Shown one piece after another: positions 13,507-23,789 of a DNA stretch of 64,000 nt. A program made the position numbers and the translations under genes. The stretch's first letter is position 1; every line of letters begins with the position of its first letter. Under the pieces are notes generated by a model. It did no database searches, had not been told where the DNA came from, and saw nothing but the letters and a program-made list of their open reading frames with translations. The stretch is from Lonicera japonica (taxonomy: Eukaryota > Streptophyta > Magnoliopsida > Dipsacales > Caprifoliaceae), in NCBI GenBank assembly GCA_021464415.1, contig CM038467.1, positions 33,883,226 to 33,947,225 of the forward strand, given 5' to 3'.

Positions 13507-13770
13507 GAGGCTAGTCTTTAAAGAGCTGTTCGGGTCTTCTTGTCGACACCCTCAGTAGATGAAGCCAGTCTTCGAGGAGCTGTTCTGGTCTTCTTGTCGA
13601 AACCCTCAGTGCATATACCCTATGCACCCTCAATGTATGCGAACAATAATAGTGAGGCTAGCCTTCAGGGAGTTGTTTGGGTCTTCTTGTTAACACCTTC
13701 AGTGCATATACCATCTGCACCTTCAGTGTATATGAACGATGATGGTGAGGCTAGTCTTCGGGGAGCTGTT
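13507..13770. repeat. Imperfect tandem repeats in the nested element
   Basis: The block 'gaggctagtcttcggggagctgtt' + 'gggtcttcttgtcgacaccctcagt' recurs about four times (near 13507, 13560, 13653 and 13750), the later units about 95 bp apart. It keeps a plus-strand frame open (13540-13992) with no recognisable domain. The element itself is on the other strand, so I read this as non-coding leader sequence. Confidence 0.7.
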
Positions 13771-13949
13771 ATGATCTACATCAAGGATGGCTTAAGGATT
13801 ATGGTTTTGAAGGGGTTGGTTATGTTTAGGGTTCAACCAGGCGGTTTCGGGATCTTGCGCCGGTGGTACAACAATGTTGGCAATGGCCACAGGAAGTGGA
13901 TGGTTGATGTTGGCATGAACTGGTATAATGTATTAGAGAATGTTAGGTG

Positions 13950-14298
13950 GAGCTACTGGGTCTCGAGTTTGGTTGCCTTTGGTTGGGTATAGATTTGGAT
14001 TGAATTGGTTTGGTTCAGCAGGTGTTCTGGCAGTGATTAAGGCGTCAAGACGGGCTTGGGTGACCACTTGGTGATCCTTCATGATGGCCATAGACCGGGT
14101 TAGATCTTAGATTAGATAGTAGAGGTGTTCAAGGGCTAAGGTGCCACCTTCAGTTTGTGGGAGAACAGTACCAAGCGGAGGATCCGCTGCACGAGAGGTT
14201 TCATCATGGTTACCCTCAGTATTGTTAACCCCGGTTTGATCGATTGGTGGCTTGGTGTTGCAATGAGGAGGCATGATCGGTGGTGAGTCTGATCCCAT
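13950..14298 (-). pseudogene. Possible gag N-terminal remnant of the nested element
   Basis: A minus-strand ORF at 14107-14298 begins MGSDSPPIMPPHCNTKPPID and ends at a stop after LEHLYYLI. Past the stop, the same strand reads RSMAIMKDHQVVTQARLDAL, a helix-rich stretch like the N-terminal region of plant gypsy Gag. The position, downstream of the 5' LTR and PBS, fits. No zinc knuckle or capsid core is visible, so this is tentative. Confidence 0.35.
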
Positions 14299-15407
14299 GA
14301 GTCGTCTGGTTTGATCTCTACTAGCCCAGTCGACTGGTGTTAGCAGTAGATAATCCGAGTGTGGTGAAGAATGAGGAGAAAGAAATCGGGGATTAACCGG
14401 GAAATGAATATTTTGCCATGGGTTGCATACTTCTCAAAAAATTATAACTCGACAGGAAAATAAAATCGAAAGCTACTTTTTGGTGATTAGTGAAAACAGA
14501 CCAACAGCAACAACTTGAGAGTCCCGTGGATAGGTTTAAAGTAGGAATATGAATTCTCAGGGTGCTCTTATAACCTTCCGATTTTTGAAAAGTTTATTTT
14601 GGAACACGACTCATTTTTTATAAAACATTTTAGAAAACATTTAAGAAAATTGGGAAGTTCTCTCCTCTTAAAGTTGTTTTTCATGGAAGTAGTGATAGGA
14701 AAATTCTCACTAACAAGTTTTAGTGAGGAATTTTTACGGGCGGGGTTGAACAGCCACCGACCGTACTTGCCAAACTAAGAGTTGGTATGTATGACAAGGC
14801 CTTCTGTTCACTAATCTCACAACTAACAGTCAGAAAAACATGCATAAATTTATGTGTACTAGGCTGTCGTGTCCTATATGCAAGCGTGGTTGAAGGGGGT
14901 AAGGCTTACGACTCCCTCCTATTTGGCTAGGTCTTGCTACATACCCCAAGGGCGACTACGTGCAATGACATTTTGATATACATTCTAGGTACGTGAGTGT
15001 TCTCGTCACTCGATATACCTCAGTTTAGTACTTGGCCAAGGAGAGTGGTCCCAGGCGCTTTTGGCTAGTGTAGACCCGCAAGTCCACGGCCTAGTCACAA
15101 CTCTAGTCCTGAGGTTAATAGTGTAAATTCACACTCGAGATAATGCATGATGATAGTGGGTGTGTGCAAAATAATAGTTCTAGAGGTACATTATGATAAG
15201 CGCTTTAAGGTTTGTTCGAGTACTTTCAATTTTTATTTATGAAAAGATTTTCCTCAAACAATTATTACAAACAAAAAGGGAAACATGGTATCCACCTAAA
15301 TCGCATCTATGTTATCCTAAGACTAAGGCCGAAAAAGAAATCATGCAAACATAATCAATTATCCACTCATATTCTACTCTTGTTTAGAGTCTAGTCCTCT
15401 TAAAAAT

Positions 15408-15424
15408 TCCCATCATAGTCGCCA
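15408..15424 (-). other. Primer binding site of the nested gypsy element
   Basis: The minus strand reads TGGCGACTATGATGGGA one base after the LTR end (TTCTCACA). The ends (TGGCGACT and TGGGA) resemble sites complementary to a plant tRNA-Arg, but the middle differs. It may be degenerate or match another tRNA. Confidence 0.5.
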
Positions 15425-15425
15425 C

Positions 15426-17487
15426 TGTGAGAACCCTCGTTCTCGACGCCTGAGGTCGTCGTGGGCAGAGATTCCGTGTTGCTTTGAAAATCGGTTTTGA
15501 AAAGAATAAGAGTCGCCAGTTTGTTTTACTAAACAAACAAAAAGTTTGTGTAAAAGAGACGTATTTATAAACAAAATATCCTCTTATATACAATGTATGC
15601 GAAACCAGTTTATTCGAAGATTCGGGAATTAAATTACTAATCGGGAAGGTGTTAGGCACCCAATTCGCTCTTTCGGCCCCTTGAGTAGGATATGCGTCTA
15701 TTATAATTCAGTTCTTGCATGCTATTGCTATTAGTTTATAGCCTTTCATGCTTGCTTTAGAAACCAGAATTTTAAGGATAGGCTGAAAATAACGTGTTTC
15801 CTAATTCGCCAAGGATTTTGAAAATACGTGTGTGTGTGTGTGATTTGAAAAAGAGAGTTTGATAATAATATATGCAATGAAACAAGTGATTTTATAAAGT
15901 TGTGGGCTTTTCGGAAACTGATTCGATGTGGACTCTTATACTCAATATGATATGAGACGAGTTAACCAATCGTTTACCATAGTCTATTGATTAAATCGGT
16001 ATAGATGGCACTAGTGCTTTCATCATCGAGTATTCATCACATACACACCGCAATCTATGAGTTAGATTGGATATATAGCGATTATCGATTCCTTCGTATA
16101 ACAATGCCGCTAATATGAGTTTTTGGAAAAGTAAGAAAGTAATAATACTATTTTAGAATTGGATTAGGGTTTATTATACGCCTTTGGTTTTGAAAAAAAA
16201 TTTGAAAAAGGGTTTCGAAAATCTATCAAGTGATAGAAATTATGCAAATAAGAATATGAATTATAAAACTGACGAATAAATAAAAGAAGAGAAAGAAAAT
16301 TATATCTGAGCCTTCTTGGAGGGAGAGAATAAGGGTATCTTGGTGTGTACCACGAAATCCCATTGATTGTTGATGAAAAATATGAATGGAGGGGATGTTT
16401 ATTTATAGTTGAAAAAATGCTTGGAGAGCAAGAAAAGAGATTGCAACCAGGACTCTTGGAGCTTATTGGGAAGCCTTCCCACCGTTGGATCATGCTAATT
16501 TTTGAAAAGGTGTTGGGAAAAAAATTCTTCTAGATCGTATCAAAATTTCAGGTCGATTTGAATTCTAGAAGGTTTCCTTTGGCTCTGATTAGTACGAAGA
16601 GTTTGTTTCCGCGTAGGAAAGGTACTTATTGTAAAAAAGGTCAGTTGTTTGTATGACAAGTCAAGTTATAACCGTTGGATCATGCTTATTTTTGGATATG
16701 TCTTGGTAATAGGAGTCTTATAGACTTTTTCAAAATTTTAGATCGATCGGCGTTCGGGAAGGACTCCTTTTGCTCTGATTGGTGCGAAGAGTTTGTTTCC
16801 GCGTAGGAAATGTACTTATTGTAAATAAGGTCACTTGTTTGTACTAAAAGTCATGTTCTAACCGTTGGATCATGCTGAATTTTTGATATGGTTTCCTTCC
16901 AAATGTTTCCTAACTTTTATCCAAATTTGAGATCGATCAGAATTCGGAAAAAAAGCCTCCATTTACCTTAATTTGATACGAAGGACATTTCAACTAGAAT
17001 TGCACGATAAATGAATTGATTCTTGATGATCCCATGTCCGAAAAAGCTGAACTTTGAATATGTTCTTCCCCAAAATAATACCTATCTACTTACCAAACTT
17101 CAAATCATTTTAATTTCATGAAGGCCTCCATTTGATCACTCGAAATGAACTCCCAGTTTTTTTGAATTTTCGGAGATCCGACCGTCGGATCGAGCTGATT
17201 TTTGAATATGTTACTCCTTATGGTAATGTCTAACAACCCAAAATGTTTGAGGATAATCATAATGGTAAAATCTCCTTTCACAAGTTTCCAGGAGTTTTGA
17301 CGGTTTTCGGTTCCGGCAATTTCCGGTAATTCTTGTAACTTCTCATCCGGGTGTCTTTTTGGCTTCCTTCTTTGAACTGTATCACATGTACATAATATGT
17401 GTACATCTAGAAATGCTTGTGCATGCATGCGTGTTCATTTTCTAGAGTTCGGAATTCTTCCGTGGGTCGCAAAATGAGGTGTTCACA
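15426..17487 (-). repeat. Full 5' LTR of the nested gypsy element
   Basis: 2062 bp, TGTGAG...TTCACA on the plus strand. It contains an internal array with a 190-bp period (16481, 16671, 16861), each unit starting ACCGTTGGATCATGCT, and a further CCGTCGGATC block at 17182. The last 320 bp or so resemble the end of the solo LTR at 48462-50421. Confidence 0.88.
16481..16925. repeat. 190-bp tandem array inside the LTR
   Basis: Two full units and the start of a third begin at 16481, 16671 and 16861 with ACCGTTGGATCATGCT. The full units share 'gcgaagagtttgtttccgcg' (one mismatch in the first) and 'taggaaa.gtacttattgtaaa'. Equal 190-bp spacing points to unequal exchange. Confidence 0.85.
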
Positions 17488-18986
17488 CATTCTTATATAA
17501 TGCTCAACCAAGATACAAATTTAAGATACACCAAAATAAAAGGCATAAATTTAAACTAGGCATTTGAGAACTCATTGTTAGTTTTCCCTTGGCAATTGAC
17601 TTGATTTTGAAAATGGCCACTTAAAGAGTTAAGCAAAATAAATCATAACATTTCCTTTGCCTAAGATTGGGATGTCTAGGTGGAGTATAAACCATCCGGT
17701 AAAGACATATTTGATAAATACAAATTGAATCCTTAGGGTGATTACTGGAGTTGTTTATGACATAAACTTAAGAGATCCTCTTTGGCAACACCTTAACTAA
17801 GAAAATATTGAGTTTTAAAATCACATAAAGCGTAGAAAGCACTCAACATATCATTAAAGCATTCAAGGATTAGAATCTAAAATTTATGGTGTTTCCATGA
17901 ATATCAAAGACTAGTCATGCTTGGCAATGAAAAGTATCTCATTCATAGAAGGAATGGACATAGGCTAGTAAGAAATACACAAGTGTATCATCTCTTCATT
18001 AATGCTTGAGAACTATATATACAAGGCATACAAAGTCAAATCATCTTATGAAGATTATCTTACTAGCTTATGAATGGTTGATTAAATAGAGAAGATAAAG
18101 GATTCAACAAGTATTTAACAATACTAACAATGGAATGAGAAATGAACTTACATAATTAATGCAATTCAAACTTCTTCTTTTAGCCTTAGCAAAGAAATTT
18201 ACTCCATAATAAATGTAGAGACAAGAATTATAGAAGTGTATTCCATTTCTCTTCAATGAAGATAACAAATTACCAATTCTAGAGAGAGATTAATATTTAA
18301 GACAAGTAAAATAAAAATGATAATAAGTCCAAGAGTCTAAGAGTTTTTTAAGCATCTCCCAATATAATAATGGAGACTATATATGTAGATTAGTGTGTTG
18401 TCTCCCTCTCCTCTCTCTAGTAAAGATCCATGAGAAATTATCTCTTTTGTCCATTGGAAAATAGCCACTTTTGTATAAAATACAATATTCTAGGAGATAG
18501 AGATTTGAACCACTTTTTAATCTCTAAGCTAGCTATGAGATAGATGAGCAAATTAAGGGGGCTGACATAAAAGATAAAGCAAGACGTCTAGATCAATTTT
18601 GCCTTGAGCTAGATGGATCTAAGTGATGGGAAAAATTTCTTGATTGATCTAGCAAAAAGCTAGATAGATCCAACTCTTGTTGTCAACTTTTGATAGATTA
18701 AAGAATGAGCTTGATTGATCTAACTATTTGACTTTCCAATGACTTTTTGCTTTAAATGCCAAAAATTGCTCGGTTGATCATTCTTCTTTTACTCAATGAA
18801 TTTCTCGAGATCTAAAGGCTAAAAAATAAACACAAAAATGCCTTTCCAAGTAATGTTAAATAAAAAATATGCTACGAGGCTAATCGTGAAATAAGTTAGC
18901 AAACTGAATGATTTTAGAGAGTTAAACGCGTCAAACGACTCCGAAAACGAGCGTATGAATGACAATATTATGCGTTTATCAATATG

Positions 18987-19400
18987 GGGATTGAGATGAA
19001 GAAAATAATCAAAGTATGGGTATCTGCAATATCATCCATTTTCTATTGCAATTTCATTTCTTCAAGAATCTCAAAAGGCAAGTACAAGCTTCTGTCACAC
19101 TTACCCATTTTTTTACCTTTTTTTCATCTTCCCTTACGTACTCACTCTCCTCCTCTTGTGTCATTGTACACTGCACCTTCCTCTTCACCTGGCTTGCGAA
19201 TTTCAAGCTCTTCCTCATCGCTTTTGACAAGGGCCCATTCTTAATGGAACCGCCATTAAAATCCCTCCTCCTCTTCATCACCATTACTACTCTCCCCATC
19301 ACCATAACAACTACTCCTAAAACCAAGAAAGTACTTCCCCTAAAATTACCCACTCATATCTTTCTCCTAATGGTATTGGTATCTCAATATCGCTAAGAAA
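18987..19400 (+). other. Possible decayed gene start; no confident gene
   Basis: Two overlapping plus-strand ORFs lie here. The stretch from about 19242 reads MEPPLKSLLLFITITTLPIT, which looks like a signal peptide followed by a Thr/Lys-rich segment, and then stops. It might be the 5' end of a secreted protein gene (for example an aspartyl protease), but nothing downstream supports that and the composition is low complexity. I do not call a gene. Confidence 0.15.
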
Positions 19401-19494
19401 GATGAAATGTGATCATCTTCTTATCCTTCTATTGTCTTGTGGCATTTGTGAACGAAGATGTTTTGATTGGCATTTGGATCAAACCAGTCAGGTT

Positions 19495-19793
19495 AGTGTC
19501 GGGGTTAGACCTGTTGCCATGTACCCTCAAATGAGCCTTACCTTTCGACTTCACTCCAAGATTTATGGGGGAGGAGGTGGAACCTCCCAGTAAACAATAC
19601 ACTACGAGGCATCGTGCACAACCCCGTGAGGCTAGCATTGGGGGCTGAGCGTGCCAAGGTGGTGGTTGTCTTGCCGACTTTCGTGTATTGAGTTTAATGC
19701 ATGATCTCTATTTGTACAACATGATGTATGCATGTCCCACATGGGAGATAACGCTATTTTTCCTCATCTAAGGGGTGGGTTTGGTGGTGGAGC
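19495..19793. repeat. Dispersed repeat, copy 1 (empty MITE site)
   Basis: Homologous to 47177-47829: both carry 'tttcgacttcactccaagat', 'gggggaggaggtggaacctc' and 'ggggtgggtttggtggtgga'. This copy lacks the 343-bp MITE of the other at the junction 'gagccttacctttcgac' (about 19544-19560), so it shows the state before insertion. Confidence 0.8.
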
Positions 19794-20370
19794 TTTGGAC
19801 AAATGAAGGAAAATTAGAAACTTTAAGGATGCGTCAACCGAAAATTGAACTTTAAGGATGAGTGAGGGATTCAAGTCAAACTTTAGGGGTCATTTTTGCT
19901 AATTATCCACCTAATACGTTTAGGAAGAGAAATTTTATATCATCCAAAACAAAAGGGAAGAAAAACCTAAAGCACATAACTTAGAAGTAACTTTCAACAA
20001 AATTACTATTATTCAATAATTCATCTCTCTCACACTATTTAATAAATGTATGGTTCAAATTATTTTAATCCCCGTTCTCTCATAATCCCTAAACCCTCCC
20101 TTAAAACCTTCCTCATCCTCATCCAATGTGAGAAGACATTTTTTTCTATTTTTTTTTCTTTTGGGTCAATTCCAGTTCCAGAGAGCTATGCACTAAGACG
20201 GGTGGTTCTATTCTAAGAGTATTTTCTCCAAAGCAAAGTACAACGAAAAAAAAATTATAGTTTTGTGTCTTTGCAATTAGTGTAGCCTGTCAAATATTGA
20301 AGTACTAAATTATGATCCATCTAATATGAATATCGAAAACGATTGAAATAAAATAAGTAAATAAGGATTC

Positions 20371-20373
20371 ATT

Positions 20374-20413
<40 letters not shown>

Positions 20414-20438
20414 TTGTTGTTATTATTATTATTATTAA
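20371..20438. repeat. (TTG)n / (ATT)n compound microsatellite
   Basis: An uninterrupted run of TTG units, a TTTTTG break, then ATT units. A typical trinucleotide microsatellite in spacer DNA. Confidence 0.95.
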
Positions 20439-21374
20439 ATTCATTTTCCATTTGAATCATCTATATGCCATGAAACGAGCTAGAAACGAGAAAAGAATTA
20501 AATTAAGAGTCATTTATGAGATATGAGAACAGATATATACAAACATGAAACGGTACGGAAGAGAGATATTAATTAATAAGCATTGATCATTGGTCATATT
20601 ACTAGTAAATCACACTAAAAGTTGTGAATGGTAATGTACAACCATGCAATGCATTCTTTACTTTGGCATTAGTGAAAATTGCATTGCCAATATATTACCC
20701 ATCTTAAACATATGTAACGGATAAAAGATTGTGCATGTGTTGAGATTAAAGATACCGATGCAATGCTTTTTGAAAGATATTCTTAAATACACCCACAAAA
20801 TTATTCTCTTTACCCCACTTATTTTAAAATTATTTTACAAGAAAATCAAAACTCTTCAACCAAACAGGGCCTTAATTTTCTCTCTTATATTACATTCTCT
20901 CTACTTTTCTCCTCCTTGAAATTCTCCTTCCAATTTCTTCACATCGACATTCTCTTATAGTCTCCCTTGTTGATTTTACTCTCTGATAGTCGACTACCAA
21001 TCCCACTAACCGCCTACCATTGCTGCATGCCCACCGTACTTTTCTAGCTCCCACTTCATTAATGGCAGCCTATAATAGAAATAAGAAAAAGCCTGAAAAA
21101 TTACACTAGATATAAATAGCTAGATTTAAATTAAAATGGTTTCTCTTTCTAACCTAATTTTCTATCTTTAGTTAGAGATAAAAGAATTGTTCATATTTGG
21201 GAGATGTTCGCGTAAATTCTTTCTTTTGTATTATCTATAAAAAGATATTAGAACAACCCTTTTGGATCCAAAAAATATACACATGATAAAAGATTATGCA
21301 ACTGAGATTAAAATTCCTTTTTTAGGGTTTATAGTGCCCTTGAGATGGGTCCCACCCTAGTGTTTCTATATAAT

Positions 21375-22167
21375 AAGAGCATCTCCAACACACTTCTAAG
21401 TCTTTGTTTTGTGTAAAATTGAAATTTGTGTAAAATGGTTCCATAAAATACACTTCCATTTTACAATGCCACATAAGTTTTCCCTCTATTCATTTTTTTA
21501 TAAAATTTTGAAAATTAATAACTTCAAATGTAATATATATATATATAGCCATTCTCTTAAGGACCGTCCTTTTCGAGGAGGTAAACGGATGAATTTTTTC
21601 ATGAAACTTGGTATAGATTATATCTATAATTAGTAGATTATCTCCACCAAATTTCCTAAAACAAATCAATCAGGAAATGGGTTAACTGAAAAATTGATAT
21701 ATATGCGCATTTCTTGACGTTGAAATTTTAGATTTTTAGTTAACTCACTTCTCATTTGATTTTTTTTGATGAAATTTGGTGGAGATGATCTATTCGTTAT
21801 AGAGCATTCTCACCAAGTTTCATGAAAAAATTCAACAGTTTACCCATCGAAATAGATTATCCTTAAGTTAGCTAACTTAAGAACGGTCCTTAAGAGAAGG
21901 GGACTGATATATATATATATTAAAACTATATATTTGAAATCTACTCATCAGTACCAAATCAAGACCCATTGTGACTATAAGATTATTTGTAAAAAATTCA
22001 AGAAGAAAATTATAAAAAAATTGCTTAAATTGATATTTAATATATCTTGGAATCTTATTTGTTTTTTCAAAATTTACACAAGACTTAGTGTTCAAGTTTC
22101 TTGTAAAAGTGGGTTTACACATATGATTTACTAGTCAATTTTACAATATCATTGGAGATGCTCTAAC
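21375..22167. mobile_element. MITE with GAGCATCTCCAA terminal inverted repeats (outer)
   Basis: AGAGCATCTCCAA at 21376-21388 is mirrored by TTGGAGATGCTCT at 22152-22165. This terminal motif is common in plant MITEs, often attributed to hAT or Mutator-type families. It has no coding capacity and contains a second MITE. Confidence 0.6.
21552..21898. mobile_element. Inner MITE nested in the outer one
   Basis: TTCTCTTAAGGACCGTCCTT (21552-21571) is matched by AAGAACGGTCCTTAAGAGAA (21879-21898), 19 of 20 positions in inverted orientation. TA-repeat tracts lie on both sides, so it went into a TA-rich site of the outer MITE. Confidence 0.7.
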
Positions 22168-23534
22168 GGGCAATAATTTTCGAATATTAAAAATGTATAA
22201 GTGATAAAGAATTGTTTAACTGATATTTAAGATATTTTTTGAATGGTTAATAGTTCCTTAGACATGGATTATGACCTAATATTGCGTATTTATAAATATA
22301 ATTATTGACTATAAATTTTATTACTATCCAGTAATCTTTCAATTTTTGGATCAGATATGTTATACAAATATGATATCTGTCTGATTTCAAATTTGGATAG
22401 GGATCAGCAATTTGTATATATCCATTTGTATTCATGGATTAAATTGAATTCGGTATATTTGCAGTTGAATCATATTTGAATACGTCATCCGATTCATGTC
22501 CGATCCATTGACAAACCTAATTTTATATATGTTGTGGTTTTTCTTTCCTTTTTATTTTTTATTAATTAATATGAAATAAAATTGTTTCAACTCTTTTATG
22601 TTTATAACTAGCAGTTGAAATTGATTATGATTTGTTTATTTTTATAAACTACCCTAGAGACACACTCAGCGTGTGTGTGTGTGATGGAATAGTTAGTTAT
22701 TCTTAATTTACATCAAGAATGCAAAATTGAATTTGGTCTAGTGGTAATTAAATGTGTTTTTTGCATGTGTTTAAGGTTCCGAATTTCAAATTCCCTCCTT
22801 TTGGTTTTATGGAAATTTTGGGAACAAGAGATTTACGGTATTTTTTTGTAAATGTCAAAAGTATTCAATATGTTTAATAGATAGTATAGATTTTATTGAA
22901 TGGTGTACTCCGCATGTGTATTTTAGCACTTAAATTGATAGATTATAACACTTAAATATGGATACTACTTTTCATGTTTAGATGCTATGACGTCAAAGCA
23001 AGTATATATAACCATGCATCAAAATAAATTTTTGCACCCTTAACGTTAACTCCCGGCTCCATCATTGATTAAGAACTACACTATTTTTTCAAATATCTTG
23101 TGTAAGTTCTTAACGTATACATGCATAAACTCTACGATATGCTTTAGTTTATGAAACTAGCATGTGAAAAAGAAAATAGTATATCCCAGAACAATGTCAT
23201 TTTAATCATCTTGGCTCAACAATATTACAATATAATATAAGAGACCAACGGTTTTATAGTCTATTGGCTCATTCCTAATCTCATAACAAGCTCGATTTCG
23301 ATAGTGGTTTTCAGCTTAAGAGACTATATGTGCTTGAAAACCCCACCTTGTTTATACAATTCAACATTTATTTAAATATAGATTATAATTATACTTGATT
23401 TAAACAATAGAAACTCTTATGACCTAAATCGATCAACAATGGAAGCATGTTTCAAACACATGCAACGTATGGGTCTCATATAAGTGGGTTTCTTTTCTTT
23501 TTTTTTTCTTTTTTTTCGAAAGGTCTTGTGTAGG

Positions 23535-23789
23535 TCACTCTCGCTGAATTCGAACTTGCTCAAGGATTGGTTTCCCTTTCATAGCTTGGATTATCATTTG
23601 CTCTATATATTCCTTACAGTTCATTGGAATGTATGCAGATTGTTGACTTGTACGTTCGAGTAGGTTAAAAGAAGGAGCCACAATTGTGTCTAGTGATGGT
23701 CCATGTGGCATTGCTATTGATAGCCTCTTAATTTTGTCATTCACAATTGCTCTATGCATCACACTCTTGTACTTCCCATTGCTAAATAT
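23535..23789 (-). CDS. Dioxygenase exon 4
   Basis: Acceptor TTTGCTAG|ATATTTAGC, stop TGA at 23537-23535. It encodes IFSNGKYKSVMHRAIVNDKI and the C-terminus ending VRIQRE. It carries the third iron-binding His and the R-x-S motif. Confidence 0.9.
   Translation of the reverse strand: MFSNGKYKSVMHRAIVNDKIKRLSIAMPHGPSLDTIVAPSFNLLERTSQQSAYIPMNCKEYIEQMIIQAMKGKPILEQVRIQRE

Larger units (their letters stand above)
12751..17487 (-). mobile_element. Nested Ty3/gypsy element, internally deleted
   Basis: 4737 bp bounded by TGTGAA and TTCACA with a perfect 5-bp target duplication CATTC (12746-12750 and 17488-17492). A full LTR lies at 15426-17487. The other LTR survives only as 12751-about 13170. On the minus strand the order is 5' LTR, a TGGCGACT...TGGGA primer site, about 2.2 kb of leader or gag-like sequence, then the truncated 3' LTR. 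Pol, the polypurine tract and the start of the 3' LTR are missing. The LTR family recurs as the solo LTR at 48462-50421. A Tat/Ogre-like placement is my guess from the PBS form. Confidence 0.88.
2637..18981 (-). mobile_element. Athila-like Ty3/gypsy retrotransposon, degenerate, full span
   Basis: Two LTRs flank gag, protease, RT, RNase H and integrase remains, all on the minus strand in that order. The target-site duplication is ATATG at 2632-2636 and 18982-18986. The minus-strand LTR starts TGATAAACGC and ends CACGTCA. The primer site matches the 3' end of plant tRNA-Asp with one mismatch. Removing the nested element plus its 5-bp duplication makes the two LTRs the same length (1952 bp) and leaves about 11.6 kb. 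Frames are broken by many stops and shifts, so the copy is dead. Athila lineage is inferred from the tRNA-Asp PBS, the DLGAS protease motif and the long spacer after pol. Confidence 0.92.
12288..18981 (-). repeat. 5' LTR of the Athila-like element, split by a nested insertion
   Basis: The LTR parts are 12288-12750 and 17493-18981; 17488-17492 is the duplicated CATTC. After removing 12751-17492 the LTR is 1952 bp, exactly the length of its partner at 2637-4588. It ends next to the TSD ATATG at 18982. Confidence 0.9.
19800..23534. other. Spacer downstream of the dioxygenase gene, no gene
   Basis: Apart from the microsatellite at 20371-20438 and the nested MITEs at 21375-22167, I see only AT-rich sequence with short ORFs that match nothing known. 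A long T-rich run at about 23492-23516 lies just past the dioxygenase stop codon, in what should be its 3' UTR. Confidence 0.5.

Noticed and set aside
13540..13992. 150-codon plus-strand ORF with internal repeats
   Set aside because: It lies across a tandem repeat in the leader of an element that runs on the other strand. The repetition keeps the frame open. No domain.
19016..19396. 126-codon ORF just outside the Athila-like element
   Set aside because: Low-complexity Leu/Thr/Ser composition, overlapped by another ORF in a different frame, no domain and no continuing exon found.
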